The notes below the pieces were generated by a model. That model saw only the letters and a list, made by a program, of their open reading frames with translations, made no database searches and had not been told where the DNA came from. A DNA stretch of 59,251 bases from an uncultured Alphaproteobacteria bacterium (GTDB lineage Bacteria > Pseudomonadota > Alphaproteobacteria > CAAHEQ01 > UBA3637): the NCBI GenBank assembly GCA_937935995.1, contig CALGXF010000045.1, forward strand, positions 1-59,251, given 5' to 3'. The translations under genes were made by a program, and so were the position numbers. Position 1 is the first letter of the stretch, and every line of letters begins with the position of its first letter. Positions 32,699-42,403 of this stretch are shown in pieces.

Positions 32699-34744
32699 TT
32701 AAGCGGCTCGTTTGGAAATAATCAACGCTCTTTCCAAAATTTCAGGATGATATAACAGCGCAATTGCTTCTTCATTTGTCATGTTCATCGGAACATGATG
32801 ATTTAAATAATTTTCTAACTTCAATTGAGCATTTTGCAACTGTTCCTGTGTTATTGCCGGTGCCGGCCCGTTGACAGATAACAACAAAAGATGCACCGCA
32901 TTCAAATCATTGCGTGTTACAACGGCTTCGACGCCATACGATTGACGAGAGACCGATGCCAAAAGTTGTTCAAATCGGCGGGCTTTTTTAATGACTTCCG
33001 GCATGTGAACTTCTTCCGGAATCACAAAGAAATGATGCCGTTTAGCCCACACACCAATTTGTGCTTGACTGGTCAGCATGGAAACCGGAATTGATAAAAT
33101 TAACCCGGCCGTAATCGGCAACATCCACCAAAACAGAGGTTTGACATAAAGGACAACAACCGCAAGCGTAACAATCCCCAACAATGTATGTCCCCAATGA
33201 TAATGCACCGCATCGGCAAAAGTCGTCCGTTGATCGCCTCTTTGTTGCGCATTCCATGACACGGCATGCCCGGTAAAAATCTCAAACACGAACCGGCTTT
33301 GAAACATCATCATAACCGGCGCAATCAACGCACTTAAAACGATTTCAACAAGCACGCTCTTCGTCAAATACCATGCTTTTTGAAGACGGTGTCTGCCGCG
33401 TTCTTGCCCGATAGCAATAAACAGTCCCAAGAACTTTGGAAAAATCAACATGAAAAGCGACAAAAACAACAAAGAAATCGTTCCGATTTTATCAAAAATC
33501 GGCCATGTCGGGAACAACGTCCGTACATTGGAAAAATAAACTGGCGGGAAAAATTCCCGACCCAAAGCCACCGCTAAACCGACAACCAAAAAACATAACC
33601 AAATCGGCGATGAAAGATAAGACATAATCCCGATTGTAAAATGAATACGGCTGACCGGATGTAACTTTTTGGAAATTAAAATTTTCATATGTTGCATATT
33701 GCCCTGACACCACCGTCTATCCCGCGCTGCATAATCAATCAACGTCGGCGGGCATTCTTCATAACTGCCTTTTAATTCCGGCAACAACCACGCTGACCAG
33801 CCGCCGCGCCGAATCAACGCCGCTTCCACGAAATCGTGGCTTAAAATCATCCCGCCGAACGGAGCTTTACCCGGCAAAACGGGCAACCCGCAACATGCCA
33901 TAAACGCTTTGACACGAATGATGGCATTGTGTCCCCAATAATTGCTGTCGCCAACCTGCCAAAAAGCCAGCCCTGCCGACACAATCGGCCCATATATTTT
34001 GCCGGCAAATTGTTGAACGCGCGAAAATAAGGAACGACTGTTGACCATCATCGGCGGCGCTTGAATAATCCCGGCGTGCGGATTTTTCTCCATAAGCTGT
34101 GCCATCGTCACAATGGTAGACGCGCTCATCAAACTGTCGGCATCCAACACCACCATGCTTTCGTACAAAGCCCCCCATTTGCGACAAAAATCTTCAATAT
34201 TGCCGCTTTTACGCGCTGTATTTTTCGGACGACGGCGATAATAAAGCCGAACAGAAGACGGCATGTGTTTTTGCGCTTCCAGCCACAAAGCCTCTTCGGC
34301 AACCCAAACATCCGCTTTGGTCGTATCACTCAACATATAGATGTCAAAAAAGGAAGCTTGCCCGGTTTTATCCAATTCATGTGCCATCGCCAACAAATGC
34401 GCAAACACGGATGCCGGCGCTTCGTTATAAACCGGCATTAACAAAGCAACGCGTCGCGTTAAAGGCGTCTGTGCCGGTACCCATTCTATTCCCGGAACTT
34501 TACGGCGACGCAGTAATTCGATAAATCCAAAAATGCTGGACCAGAAAAAAAGAGAAATCCAAGCAAACGTCAAAATAAACAACCCAATCATTAAAATGCG
34601 CAGCCAAAGTGCAGCATCCGTCGGCAATGACATTGTCCATTTCACGCTGGCCAAAAACGTACTGATAAACATCAGGCCGAACACACTGATACGGCGTCCC
34701 CAAATTCGTTTCGGATTAAAAAGATAAAGCGGTTTGTTTGTCAT
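32699..34744 (-). CDS. opgH: glucan biosynthesis glucosyltransferase OpgH
   Basis: This 681-residue inner-membrane glycosyltransferase 2 protein has multiple membrane helices at both ends and a central cytoplasmic GT-A domain. It contains VALLMPVYNEAPASVFAHLLAM, MVVLDADSLM, and the RDRRWCQGNMQHMKIL (QxxRW-type) motif. It makes the beta-1,2 glucan backbone of osmoregulated periplasmic glucans from UDP-glucose. It overlaps the preceding unknown gene by 4 bases in the opgG-orf-opgH operon. Confidence 0.93.
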   Translation of the reverse strand: MTNKPLYLFNPKRIWGRRISVFGLMFISTFLASVKWTMSLPTDAALWLRILMIGLFILTFAWISLFFWSSIFGFIELLRRRKVPGIEWVPAQTPLTRRVALLMPVYNEAPASVFAHLLAMAHELDKTGQASFFDIYMLSDTTKADVWVAEEALWLEAQKHMPSSVRLYYRRRPKNTARKSGNIEDFCRKWGALYESMVVLDADSLMSASTIVTMAQLMEKNPHAGIIQAPPMMVNSRSLFSRVQQFAGKIYGPIVSAGLAFWQVGDSNYWGHNAIIRVKAFMACCGLPVLPGKAPFGGMILSHDFVEAALIRRGGWSAWLLPELKGSYEECPPTLIDYAARDRRWCQGNMQHMKILISKKLHPVSRIHFTIGIMSYLSSPIWLCFLVVGLAVALGREFFPPVYFSNVRTLFPTWPIFDKIGTISLLFLSLFMLIFPKFLGLFIAIGQERGRHRLQKAWYLTKSVLVEIVLSALIAPVMMMFQSRFVFEIFTGHAVSWNAQQRGDQRTTFADAVHYHWGHTLLGIVTLAVVVLYVKPLFWWMLPITAGLILSIPVSMLTSQAQIGVWAKRHHFFVIPEEVHMPEVIKKARRFEQLLASVSRQSYGVEAVVTRNDLNAVHLLLLSVNGPAPAITQEQLQNAQLKLENYLNHHVPMNMTNEEAIALLYHPEILERALIISKRAA

Positions 34745-35190
34745 GATTTTCTCTTCAACAGGCGGACTTTTCTTAAAAAGAAAGAAGTCGGATGCGGCAA
34801 TTCAATCGGTTGCGGTTCCATAGCACCGAGACACACGGCCGGTGCGCCGAACAACGCTGATTTCTTTAATGTTTCATCCATAACTTTATCCTTTTTCTTC
34901 GACCACAAGTCGATTCCCCACCGTGCGGCGCCGTCTGCCCGCAGGTAAGCCATTTTAATCAATGCTGTTCGTTCTTTGTCCGAACCGGTGAAATCAGGAA
35001 ATAAATCGGCCGCTTTTTGAGCTAAAAGCCGATCCATGTGTAAAACCAAATCATCCCCGATTGTCTCATTGAGTTTTAAATGTCGGTGCAAAGACGGTGC
35101 TAACCGCGCCGCTTCAGCCGCCGAAAATCCCAATGTTTGCAGATAAGCCCCGACAATATCGTCCGCGCTTTGAATCGTTAAGGTAACCAT
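34741..35190 (-). CDS. unknown protein between opgG and opgH
   Basis: About 149 residues. I chose ATG 35190; an upstream ATG at 35202 overlaps opgG further. No signal peptide and no membrane helix. It is helical in the first two thirds, with DDLVLHMDRLLAQKAADLFPDFTGSDKERTALIKMAYLRADGAARWGIDLW, and basic at the end. It overlaps both opgG (3' end) and opgH (ATGA), so it is translationally coupled to both and very likely acts with glucan synthesis. Family not recognised. Confidence 0.65.
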   Translation of the reverse strand: MVTLTIQSADDIVGAYLQTLGFSAAEAARLAPSLHRHLKLNETIGDDLVLHMDRLLAQKAADLFPDFTGSDKERTALIKMAYLRADGAARWGIDLWSKKKDKVMDETLKKSALFGAPAVCLGAMEPQPIELPHPTSFFLRKVRLLKRKS

Positions 35191-36743
35191 TGATAACTCC
35201 ACACTTCGGTCACCGGTTCGCCGTCTTTGCGCAAAACAGCCCGTAATTCAGCCGTCTTTCCGTCGGGTTTAAAATCAAAATAAAGCGTCACACCGCCTGT
35301 TACCGGATTAACCATGATATGGCTGCCCAAAATCTTTCCCGTCGATGCCGACACATCCGCCGTCAATCGTTTTTCATCCAAATCTTTCAACGTTGTCTCT
35401 TCTTTTAAATCAAAATCGATGACAAATTTACGTTTGTGCGTTTCCAACATCCCGGAAACACCGCCTATGCCCGTATACGTTGCCGTCACCGGTGCAACCG
35501 CTGTGTCAACAGGCGTTTCCCGACTCCAATAAATCCGGTATTTGTATTCTAATTTTTGACCCGCATCAACAGATCCGTCCGGTACCCAAAAAGCCACAAC
35601 ATTATCATGAATTTCCTGATTGCTCGGAATTTCAACCAATTCAACATGCCCTTTTCCCCATTCGGATAACGGTTTAACCCACGCACTCGGCCGCAGCTCA
35701 TAATGCGCTTCAAAATCCAAATAATGACTCGGTTGAATATCCCGCTGCATCAGCCCGTATCCTTTCGGATTGTTGTCCTCAAAAGCGCTGATACGTAAAT
35801 ATTTTGAATTGTCCAACGGACGCCACAAGACCTCATCATTTTGATTCCAAACCAACAATCCGTCACTGTCATGAACTTCCGGACGATGGTCATCAAACCG
35901 GTTTTTCGTATTCTCGCCGAATAAATACATGGATGTCAGCGGCGCAATCCCCAATTTATTGATTTTTTTACGCGTAAACAAAACCGCATCCACATCAATT
36001 GTCGTTACCGATCCCGGCCGAATCAGAAATGTATAGGCACCGACGACACTCGGGCTGTCCAATAAAGCATATACTTTGATTGATTTAACCCACCGTTTTG
36101 GTTTTTCAATCCAAAACTCACGGAAAATCGGGAACTCTTCTCCCGTTTCCAATCCCGTATCAATCGCCAACCCGCGCGCGGATAACCCATATTTTTGGCC
36201 TCGCCCCAAAGCCCGGAAATAGCTGGCACCCAAGAAAGAAATTAACTCATCATAATAAAGCTCGTTGTTCAGCGGATAGTGCAACCGAAACCCGGCATAT
36301 CCGGTTGCCGAGTTGCTTTGCAACGCTTTATTCTTGCCAAAATCAAAGAAAAAAGGCGAATAAACAATCGGCCGCGATTTGCCATGAACGATTTCATTCA
36401 TCATCACTTCGTTATTGAACAAAGCTCCCGGATGGAAAAATTGAATTTCAAATGGTTTGCGTTGACCGTACCATGGCCCGTTTTCCCGAACAAATCGAAT
36501 GTCTCTGTACTGATCATAATTCAGCTTCTTCAAATCATTTGAAACTTCCGGCGGCGCTTGATAGCTTTTTTGCGAAAGCGCATACGCTTTTTGCAACAAG
36601 ACGTCTCGATTAAAGACTTCTCCGTTGACGGTTTCATTTTCCGAAGCAAACCGTGGATATTCCGTCGGAATTAATAAAAAAGCGGCTACCCCGCCTAATC
36701 CGCATATAAAACAAATCGCCAAAATAATACCGATACGTCGCAT
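35178..36743 (-). CDS. opgG: periplasmic glucan biosynthesis protein OpgG
   Basis: This 521-residue protein has a signal/anchor segment (IGIILAICFICGLGGVAAFLLIP) and then the OpgG/OpgD domain: KLNYDQYRDIRF, QIEFFHPG-type block (EIQFFHPGALFN), YPLNNELYYDELISFLGASYFRALGRGQKYGLSARGLAIDTG, and a C-terminal Ig-like domain. It is required for branching or release of osmoregulated periplasmic glucans. It is the first gene of the opg operon. Confidence 0.93.
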   Translation of the reverse strand: MRRIGIILAICFICGLGGVAAFLLIPTEYPRFASENETVNGEVFNRDVLLQKAYALSQKSYQAPPEVSNDLKKLNYDQYRDIRFVRENGPWYGQRKPFEIQFFHPGALFNNEVMMNEIVHGKSRPIVYSPFFFDFGKNKALQSNSATGYAGFRLHYPLNNELYYDELISFLGASYFRALGRGQKYGLSARGLAIDTGLETGEEFPIFREFWIEKPKRWVKSIKVYALLDSPSVVGAYTFLIRPGSVTTIDVDAVLFTRKKINKLGIAPLTSMYLFGENTKNRFDDHRPEVHDSDGLLVWNQNDEVLWRPLDNSKYLRISAFEDNNPKGYGLMQRDIQPSHYLDFEAHYELRPSAWVKPLSEWGKGHVELVEIPSNQEIHDNVVAFWVPDGSVDAGQKLEYKYRIYWSRETPVDTAVAPVTATYTGIGGVSGMLETHKRKFVIDFDLKEETTLKDLDEKRLTADVSASTGKILGSHIMVNPVTGGVTLYFDFKPDGKTAELRAVLRKDGEPVTEVWSYQWLP

Positions 36744-36934
36744 AAAAAACCTCTTTTGTTCTTTTCGTTGTTACGTATTTCAAGAGAATTTTTCCCAAAA
36801 GTCAAGCCCTCTTTATGGCTTTTTCTCCAAAAGGAACAAAAATATTAATAAATTTCAAACGGTTAAATATTTTTCTTTTCTTTTATCAAAAAAGTACGCT
36901 AAACTGAAGCAAGGGATATAAAAAGGAGAAAAAC

Positions 36935-38908
36935 ATGACATATTCAAAGTTATTCGAACCCGGACAAATTGCCGGCATTTCATTAAAAAACCGCATGGTG
37001 ATGGTTTCTTTAGCCACAGGGACGGCGGAAAAAGACCAATCTATCGGTCCTGAATTTTTGACTTATTTATCGGAGCGGGCTGACGGCGGCGTGGGCTTGA
37101 TTATTTTGGAAAACACACGCGTCGACGATACGCACGGTATTGCGGCTCAACGTCAGGCCAGCGTAGCGCGCGATGATTTAATTCCTTCGTTAAAACATGC
37201 CGTGGATGTGTTGCATGCCAAAGGCGTCAAAGTAATGACGCAACTGCATCATCCGGGGCGAGAAACATTTATGAACATCAACGGTAATCAGCCGTTATGG
37301 TCATCCAGTTCCAAACCATGCGGCGTTTGCCAGCAAGAAACGCATGAAATGACGACGCAGGAAGTCGAAGAAATCATTCAAAAATTTATCGCCGGTGCCG
37401 TTCGGTCACAAAAAGCCGGCTTTGACGGTGTGGAATTGCACGGGGCTCACGGATATTTGATTTCACAATTCTTAAGTCCTTACACCAACCAACGGACGGA
37501 TCGGTTCGGCGGCAGCTTTGAAGGCCGTTTTGAATTTATCAAAGAAATTATTGAAGGTATTCAAAAAGCCTGCGGTTCTGATTTCCCGGTCGGTGTCCGT
37601 TTAACGGTAGATGAATTATTGGAACCGAATGGTATTAAAGATTACCTGACATTGGCTGAAGGATTAAAAGTTGCGCAAGCTTTGGAAAAACTGGGCATTG
37701 CTTTTTTGGACGTATCAAACGGGATTTACGAATCTTTTAATTCCTTGTCGGAACCGATAACGTATCCTCAAGGCTGTCGAACGGAACGCATCCGTGTTAT
37801 CCGCAACGGTGTTAAGCTGCCTTTAATTGCCGTAAACATGATTAAGGAACCTTGGTTCGCCGAAAAAATGTTGGAAGACAATTTGGTTGATTTTGTCGGT
37901 TTGGGACGAGCGGTTTTAGCTGATCCTGAATGGCCGAAAAAAGCTTTTGACGGAAGAGAAGCTGATATCAATCGCTGTATTTCATGCAACTTTTGTTTTG
38001 AAACGTTGGTCAGCGATACCATCCCCGGCAAAGGCCCGATTAAATGCGCTGTCAATGCACGGGCTTGCCGCGAATATTTCTATCCCGATTATCCGCAAGA
38101 CGGAAAAGGACGAACCGTTGTCGTCGTCGGCGCCGGCGTCGCCGGATTGGAAGCTGCCCGCGTATTGGCATTACGCGGATTTACGCCCATTGTTTTAGAA
38201 AAAGAAAATCAAATCGGCGGTCAAATCAATATTGCCAACAAACCGCCCCATAAAGAAAAAATCAATTGGATTGTGGATTATGAAAAGCACCAACTGGATA
38301 AGATGGGGGTCAAAATCCTGACGAATACAGTGGCAACACCGGCGTTGATTGACTCTTATCACCCGTATGCCGTCATTCTGGCAACAGGCGCTGAACCCGT
38401 GCGTCCGGCCACTCTTCCCGGCATTCATTTGCCAATGGTTTACACGTTGGATCAAGTCTTAAGCGGGGCTGTTGTTTTAAAAAATAAAAAAGTGGCTCTT
38501 ATCGGTTCCGGGTCCAGCGGTTTGGAAACGGCTGAATTTTTATGCGAAAACGGCAATGAACTGACCTTTGTCGAAATGCAAGAAACAATCGGCAAAGGCG
38601 TGTATGTTCAACATTATCTGGATGCAATGGACAAATTAAAACCGTATACCATTCACACCTTGCCGTTCCATCAGTTAAAGGAAATCAGGAAAAATGAAAT
38701 CGTCCTTGAAAATCTGGCAACGCGCCAAACCGAAACCTGCCCGACGGATGCAGTTGTTTTGGCCATCGGCGTTAAACCGGTTCAAACACTTTTAAAAGAC
38801 TGCGAATCGATTTGCCCGAATACCTTTATCATCGGAGACGCCGCGCATCCGGGTCGAATCGAATCAGCTATTCGAACGGCTTTTGAAACGGCATATGCCT
38901 TAAAATAA
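36935..38908 (+). CDS. old-yellow-enzyme/FadH-like NADH:flavin oxidoreductase
   Basis: This 657-residue enzyme has the 2,4-dienoyl-CoA reductase layout. An FMN TIM barrel covers residues ~1-340 (FDGVELHGAHGYLISQFLSPYTNQRTDRFGGS). A 4Fe-4S cysteine cluster follows (RCISCNFCF, later IKCAVNARAC). An FAD-binding GAGVAGLEAARVL and an NAD(P)-binding IGSGSSGLETAEFL complete it. The natural substrate in this subfamily varies (enoyl-CoA, enoates, trimethylamine, bile-acid intermediates) and cannot be read from sequence. ATG 36935 lies behind AAAGGAG. Confidence 0.88.
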   Translation: MTYSKLFEPGQIAGISLKNRMVMVSLATGTAEKDQSIGPEFLTYLSERADGGVGLIILENTRVDDTHGIAAQRQASVARDDLIPSLKHAVDVLHAKGVKVMTQLHHPGRETFMNINGNQPLWSSSSKPCGVCQQETHEMTTQEVEEIIQKFIAGAVRSQKAGFDGVELHGAHGYLISQFLSPYTNQRTDRFGGSFEGRFEFIKEIIEGIQKACGSDFPVGVRLTVDELLEPNGIKDYLTLAEGLKVAQALEKLGIAFLDVSNGIYESFNSLSEPITYPQGCRTERIRVIRNGVKLPLIAVNMIKEPWFAEKMLEDNLVDFVGLGRAVLADPEWPKKAFDGREADINRCISCNFCFETLVSDTIPGKGPIKCAVNARACREYFYPDYPQDGKGRTVVVVGAGVAGLEAARVLALRGFTPIVLEKENQIGGQINIANKPPHKEKINWIVDYEKHQLDKMGVKILTNTVATPALIDSYHPYAVILATGAEPVRPATLPGIHLPMVYTLDQVLSGAVVLKNKKVALIGSGSSGLETAEFLCENGNELTFVEMQETIGKGVYVQHYLDAMDKLKPYTIHTLPFHQLKEIRKNEIVLENLATRQTETCPTDAVVLAIGVKPVQTLLKDCESICPNTFIIGDAAHPGRIESAIRTAFETAYALK

Positions 38909-38914
38909 AAATCT

Positions 38915-38991
38915 GGGGAGCCTATCGGCGTATGTTTTTGTGAATAAAAACAAATTCTTGCTCAAAAGTCTAAAAAAGGCTCCCCTTTTTT
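38915..38991 (+). terminator. terminator with long structured loop
   Basis: GGGGAGCC (38915-38922) pairs with GGCTCCCC (38978-38985) and is followed by TTTTTTATT. The 55-base loop contains its own hairpin GTTTTT/AAAAAC. It acts as a terminator for the preceding gene and could release a stable 3' RNA. Confidence 0.65.
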
Positions 38992-39053
38992 ATTGACTTT
39001 ACGGCGGTTTTCATTTTACACTAAAACACTTTTTAACCAAAAGATGTGAACAA

Positions 39054-40172
39054 ATGGATACGGCTCTGTCTTTTTCTACGCAAAAAAACCACCTGACAAT
39101 TACACTTGCAGGTGATTTCATTCGATATGAAGACAATCACGCTATTCATCCGCTTTGGGCGCATGTGCGCGGAAAATCTTTGAAAACCATTACGTTTGAC
39201 ACGCAAAAACTTCAAGCGTGGGATTCTTCTTTGGTTGTGTTGATTTACCAGTTAATGCAGTATGCAGCCAAACATGCCGTTCAAGTGGACACATCCGGTT
39301 TGCCTGTCGGATTACAGCGGTTGTTGACATTGGCTTTTACCGTCGACAGAAAACCGACGACCTCTCGAAGAACTTCCTTGGATTTTTTAAGCCGCATCGG
39401 ACAAACGGTTTTAGTGGTTATTGACAGCGTTCAAAAAGGTCTGCGTTTTATCAAAGCGGTTTTAAAATCCGTCGGCCGGTCGATTGCGGGAATGGCGGTT
39501 ATGCGACCGATTGATTTTTGGTTTGCTTTAGACGACTGCGGGCCGAAAGCCATCGGAATTGTGTCTTTAATCAGTTTTATGGTCGGGCTCATTCTGGCAT
39601 TCGTCGGCGCCATTCAATTAAAAACGTTCGGTGCTCAAATTTATGTGGCCAGTTTGGTCGCTATCGGGATGACGCGCATCATGGGTGCAATTATGGCCGG
39701 AATTATCATGGCCGGCCGAACGGGTGCTTCGTATGCAGCCACTATCGGAACAATGCAAGTTAATGAAGAATTGGATGCGTTGAAAACAATGGGTATTCCG
39801 GCAACGGATTTTTTGGTTCTACCCCGTATCATGGCGCTGGTGTTGATTATGCCGCTTTTAACCATGTGGGCCGACTTTATGGGAATGATTGGCGGCGGTG
39901 CCGTCGGCGTCTTTATGTTAGACATTTCCCCGCAAGAATATTGGAATTATTCTGTGAAGGCTTTTAATCTCACAAACTTTTTGGTCGGTGTTTTTCACGG
40001 GCTGGTTTTCGGCGCCGTTATCGCTTTGTGCGGATGTTATTACGGTATTCATTGCGGCCGCAATGCAGACAGCGTCGGGATTGCAACCACAAAAGCGGTT
40101 GTCAGCGCGATTGTATGGATGATTGTGATGACCGGTATCATCACTTGGGTATGTGAGGCTATCGGCATATGA
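39054..40172 (+). CDS. mlaE: MlaE-type ABC transporter permease with N-terminal STAS-like domain
   Basis: This 372-residue protein has an N-terminal STAS-like region of about 110 residues (LTITLAGDFIRYEDNHAIHPL, then KLQAWDSSLVVLIYQLM). The MlaE permease follows, with the conserved GMTRIMGAIMAGIIMAGRTGASYAATIGTMQVNEELDALKTMGI. It is the membrane part of a phospholipid-trafficking system at the inner membrane. The fused STAS domain replaces a separate MlaB. Its stop overlaps the mlaF start by 4 bases. Confidence 0.92.
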   Translation: MDTALSFSTQKNHLTITLAGDFIRYEDNHAIHPLWAHVRGKSLKTITFDTQKLQAWDSSLVVLIYQLMQYAAKHAVQVDTSGLPVGLQRLLTLAFTVDRKPTTSRRTSLDFLSRIGQTVLVVIDSVQKGLRFIKAVLKSVGRSIAGMAVMRPIDFWFALDDCGPKAIGIVSLISFMVGLILAFVGAIQLKTFGAQIYVASLVAIGMTRIMGAIMAGIIMAGRTGASYAATIGTMQVNEELDALKTMGIPATDFLVLPRIMALVLIMPLLTMWADFMGMIGGGAVGVFMLDISPQEYWNYSVKAFNLTNFLVGVFHGLVFGAVIALCGCYYGIHCGRNADSVGIATTKAVVSAIVWMIVMTGIITWVCEAIGI

Positions 40173-40942
40173 CACAAAACATTTCAATCAACGCCCAAAA
40201 TCTGACTGTCGGCTATGATCATTTTATTTTGTTGAATGACATCAGCTTTACCGTCAACAAACATGATATTTTCATTATCATGGGTGCCAGTGGCGGCGGG
40301 AAAAGCAGTTTACTTCGTGTCTTGACCGGATTAATGCCGCCGTTAAGCGGGACTGTTTTCATTGACGGCATTGATTTTACCGCAGCCGACGCCCTTCAAA
40401 AAGAACAAATCATGCAAAAATGCGGCGTTTTGTACCAAAGCGGGGCTTTATTCAGTTCAATGACGTTGGCCGAAAATATCGCTTTGCCCTTACAACAATA
40501 CACGGATTATTCCGAAAAAATGATTGCTGATTTGGTTTCTTTAAAACTGGCCTTGGTTGGGTTAAAAGGATTTGAAGAGTTCTATCCGTCCGAAATCAGC
40601 GGCGGCATGAAAAAACGAGCCGGTTTGGCCAGAGCTTTGGCATTGGATCCTCAAATCGTTTATTTCGATGAACCGTCCGCCGGATTAGACCCGGTCAGCT
40701 CTAAACTGTTAGACGATTTGATTATTGATATTAATCAATGTCTCGGCACGACGATTGTCGTTGTCACACACGAACTGAATTCCATTTTTGACATTGGAAC
40801 CAACTCCATTTTCTTGGATACGGATACAAAAGGCATTTCCGGGCGCGGTAATCCGAAAGATTTGTTAAAAAATCCGCCGAATGCCACCGTTTATAACTTT
40901 TTAACTCGCGGAGGTCAAACACATGCGCAGAACGCCAAATAA
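40169..40942 (+). CDS. mlaF: MlaF-type ABC transporter ATPase
   Basis: This 257-residue ATPase has Walker A GASGGGKSS, Q-loop LYQSGALFSSM, signature EISGGMKKRAGLARAL, Walker B IVYFDEPSAGLDP and H-loop VVVTHELNS. The LYQSGALF and GGMKKR blocks are typical of MlaF/Ttg2A. It overlaps mlaE upstream by 4 bases and mlaD downstream by 20 bases. Confidence 0.94.
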   Translation: MTQNISINAQNLTVGYDHFILLNDISFTVNKHDIFIIMGASGGGKSSLLRVLTGLMPPLSGTVFIDGIDFTAADALQKEQIMQKCGVLYQSGALFSSMTLAENIALPLQQYTDYSEKMIADLVSLKLALVGLKGFEEFYPSEISGGMKKRAGLARALALDPQIVYFDEPSAGLDPVSSKLLDDLIIDINQCLGTTIVVVTHELNSIFDIGTNSIFLDTDTKGISGRGNPKDLLKNPPNATVYNFLTRGGQTHAQNAK

Positions 40943-41711
40943 AAAAAGAATCGGCTTGTTTGTCATCATTGGTTTATTGATGTTTATGAGCGTCATCGGG
41001 AAATTTTTAAGCGATAAAATCTTCACCAACGAAGAAGATTTAGTCGTAATGTACTTTTCCGAATCGGTCAAAGGATTAAATGTGGGGTCTCCGGTTGTTT
41101 TTAAAGGCGTCCAAATCGGCAAAGTTTCCAAAATCGAACTCATCGCCGGGTTGAGTGATTTGGAATTCAGCATTCCGGTTTATGCTAAATTAGATGCAAC
41201 ACAGGATTTAAAAGTCACCTCAAGGGAATATTATTACAAACAAACCGTTTTGGATGCTTTTATTAAACGCGGCTTGCGGGCGCGATTGATTACGCAGAGC
41301 TATTTAACAGGTCAGTTGATGATTGAATTGGAAATGTTACCCGACACACCTGTCCGATTAAAAAACAATCCACGTGACAAAGATGTGTTGGAAATCCCGA
41401 CGGTTTTATCGCCGCTCGGCGAATTATCGCGCGGCATTCAAAACTTACCCATCCGAGAAACGGTTGTTCGGTTGAATGCTATTTTGGACGAATTGGAAAG
41501 CCAATTGCCGCGTATTTTGCCGCAATGGGTCGAAATTTCCGAAACGTTGAATCAAATCGTAACCCAAAACGGGCCTCAAACGGCCGAGACTTTAAATAAT
41601 CTGAATCGCACCCTATATGATGTATCAGACGCGGCCAAGTCGCTGCGCAATTTTGCGGATTATATTGAGCGCCACCCCGAAGCGCTGTTAAAAGGTAAAG
41701 GAGGATATTAA
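40923..41711 (+). CDS. mlaD: MlaD/MCE-domain periplasmic lipid-binding protein
   Basis: This 262-residue protein has an N-terminal anchor helix (RIGLFVIIGLLMFMSVIGKFL), an MCE domain (VVMYFSESVKGLNVGSPVVFKGVQIGKVSKIEL), and a helical C-terminal region in which the needle-forming part is short. It binds phospholipid in the periplasm together with MlaE/MlaF. The stop codon abuts the next ATG. Confidence 0.92.
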   Translation: MRRTPNKKRIGLFVIIGLLMFMSVIGKFLSDKIFTNEEDLVVMYFSESVKGLNVGSPVVFKGVQIGKVSKIELIAGLSDLEFSIPVYAKLDATQDLKVTSREYYYKQTVLDAFIKRGLRARLITQSYLTGQLMIELEMLPDTPVRLKNNPRDKDVLEIPTVLSPLGELSRGIQNLPIRETVVRLNAILDELESQLPRILPQWVEISETLNQIVTQNGPQTAETLNNLNRTLYDVSDAAKSLRNFADYIERHPEALLKGKGGY

Positions 41712-42290
41712 ATGAAAAATGTATTCATGCTTGCTGCCGCTTTGTTGGTCAGCGCCTGTATCGGAACGAGCAAACCGTCTCAATTTTATACATTGAAAAG
41801 CATTCCGGCGGAAAAAGCCGTCAGTACGACGACCATCAGTGTCGGTGTTGAAGAAGCTCGAATTGCACGGTATTTGGATAAACCGCAAATTGTTTTATCC
41901 GAAGACAGCGGCGTTGAATTGCGAATTTCCGAATTAAATCGGTGGGCGGAACCGTTATCGTCTTTGGTACAACGAACACTTGTTGAAGATTTAACGACAC
42001 TTTTACCAAAAGCGACCATTAAAGAACGGACTCAGGCACGGGAAAAATTCGATTACGTCCTTTTAATCGAAATCAATCAAATGAACGGTCAATTCGGGCA
42101 GGAAGCTCGTTTATCCGGATGGTATTCCGTTATCAATCCTGCCGGAGAAATCGTCGCACGCCGACCTGTTTCGGTGTCGGCACCGGTCGGAGAAACATAT
42201 GCGGCCTACGTTAACACGCAAAGTCAATTGCTTCAGGAAATGGCTCAAAAATTAGCGCAAGAATTGGGGCGGCTCACCCGTCAAAAATAA
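41712..42290 (+). CDS. ABC-type transport auxiliary lipoprotein, PqiC-like
   Basis: This 192-residue lipoprotein has signal peptide MKNVFMLAAALLVSAC with a lipobox LVSAC. The fold is typical of the PqiC/DUF330-type outer-membrane lipoproteins: PSQFYTLKSI, ISVGVEEARIARYLDKPQIVL, LNRWAEPLSSLVQRTLVEDLTTLLP. It is the last gene of the mla operon and probably the outer-membrane partner for MlaD-mediated lipid traffic. Confidence 0.88.
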   Translation: MKNVFMLAAALLVSACIGTSKPSQFYTLKSIPAEKAVSTTTISVGVEEARIARYLDKPQIVLSEDSGVELRISELNRWAEPLSSLVQRTLVEDLTTLLPKATIKERTQAREKFDYVLLIEINQMNGQFGQEARLSGWYSVINPAGEIVARRPVSVSAPVGETYAAYVNTQSQLLQEMAQKLAQELGRLTRQK

Positions 42291-42309
42291 ATTCGTCAGC
42301 GCGCGCCGT

Positions 42310-42347
42310 TTACCAACAAAGAGCGTAGCAGTTATAAGAGTTGGTAA
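42310..42347. other. inverted repeat downstream of the mla operon
   Basis: TTACCAAC (42310-42317)/GTTGGTAA (42340-42347) with a 22-base loop, just before the terminator. Confidence 0.4.
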
Positions 42348-42352
42348 CAAAA

Positions 42353-42390
42353 AACCTCCCTTGATAATATCAAAGGAGGTTTCTTTCTTT
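42353..42390. terminator. bidirectional terminator between mla operon and GAPDH
   Basis: AACCTCC-c-TTGAT/ATCAA-a-GGAGGTT (42353-42381) with a short loop. It is followed by a T-rich tract on the plus strand and by TTTTTTG on the minus strand. Confidence 0.8.
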
Positions 42391-42403
42391 TTCGGATTAA
42401 AGA

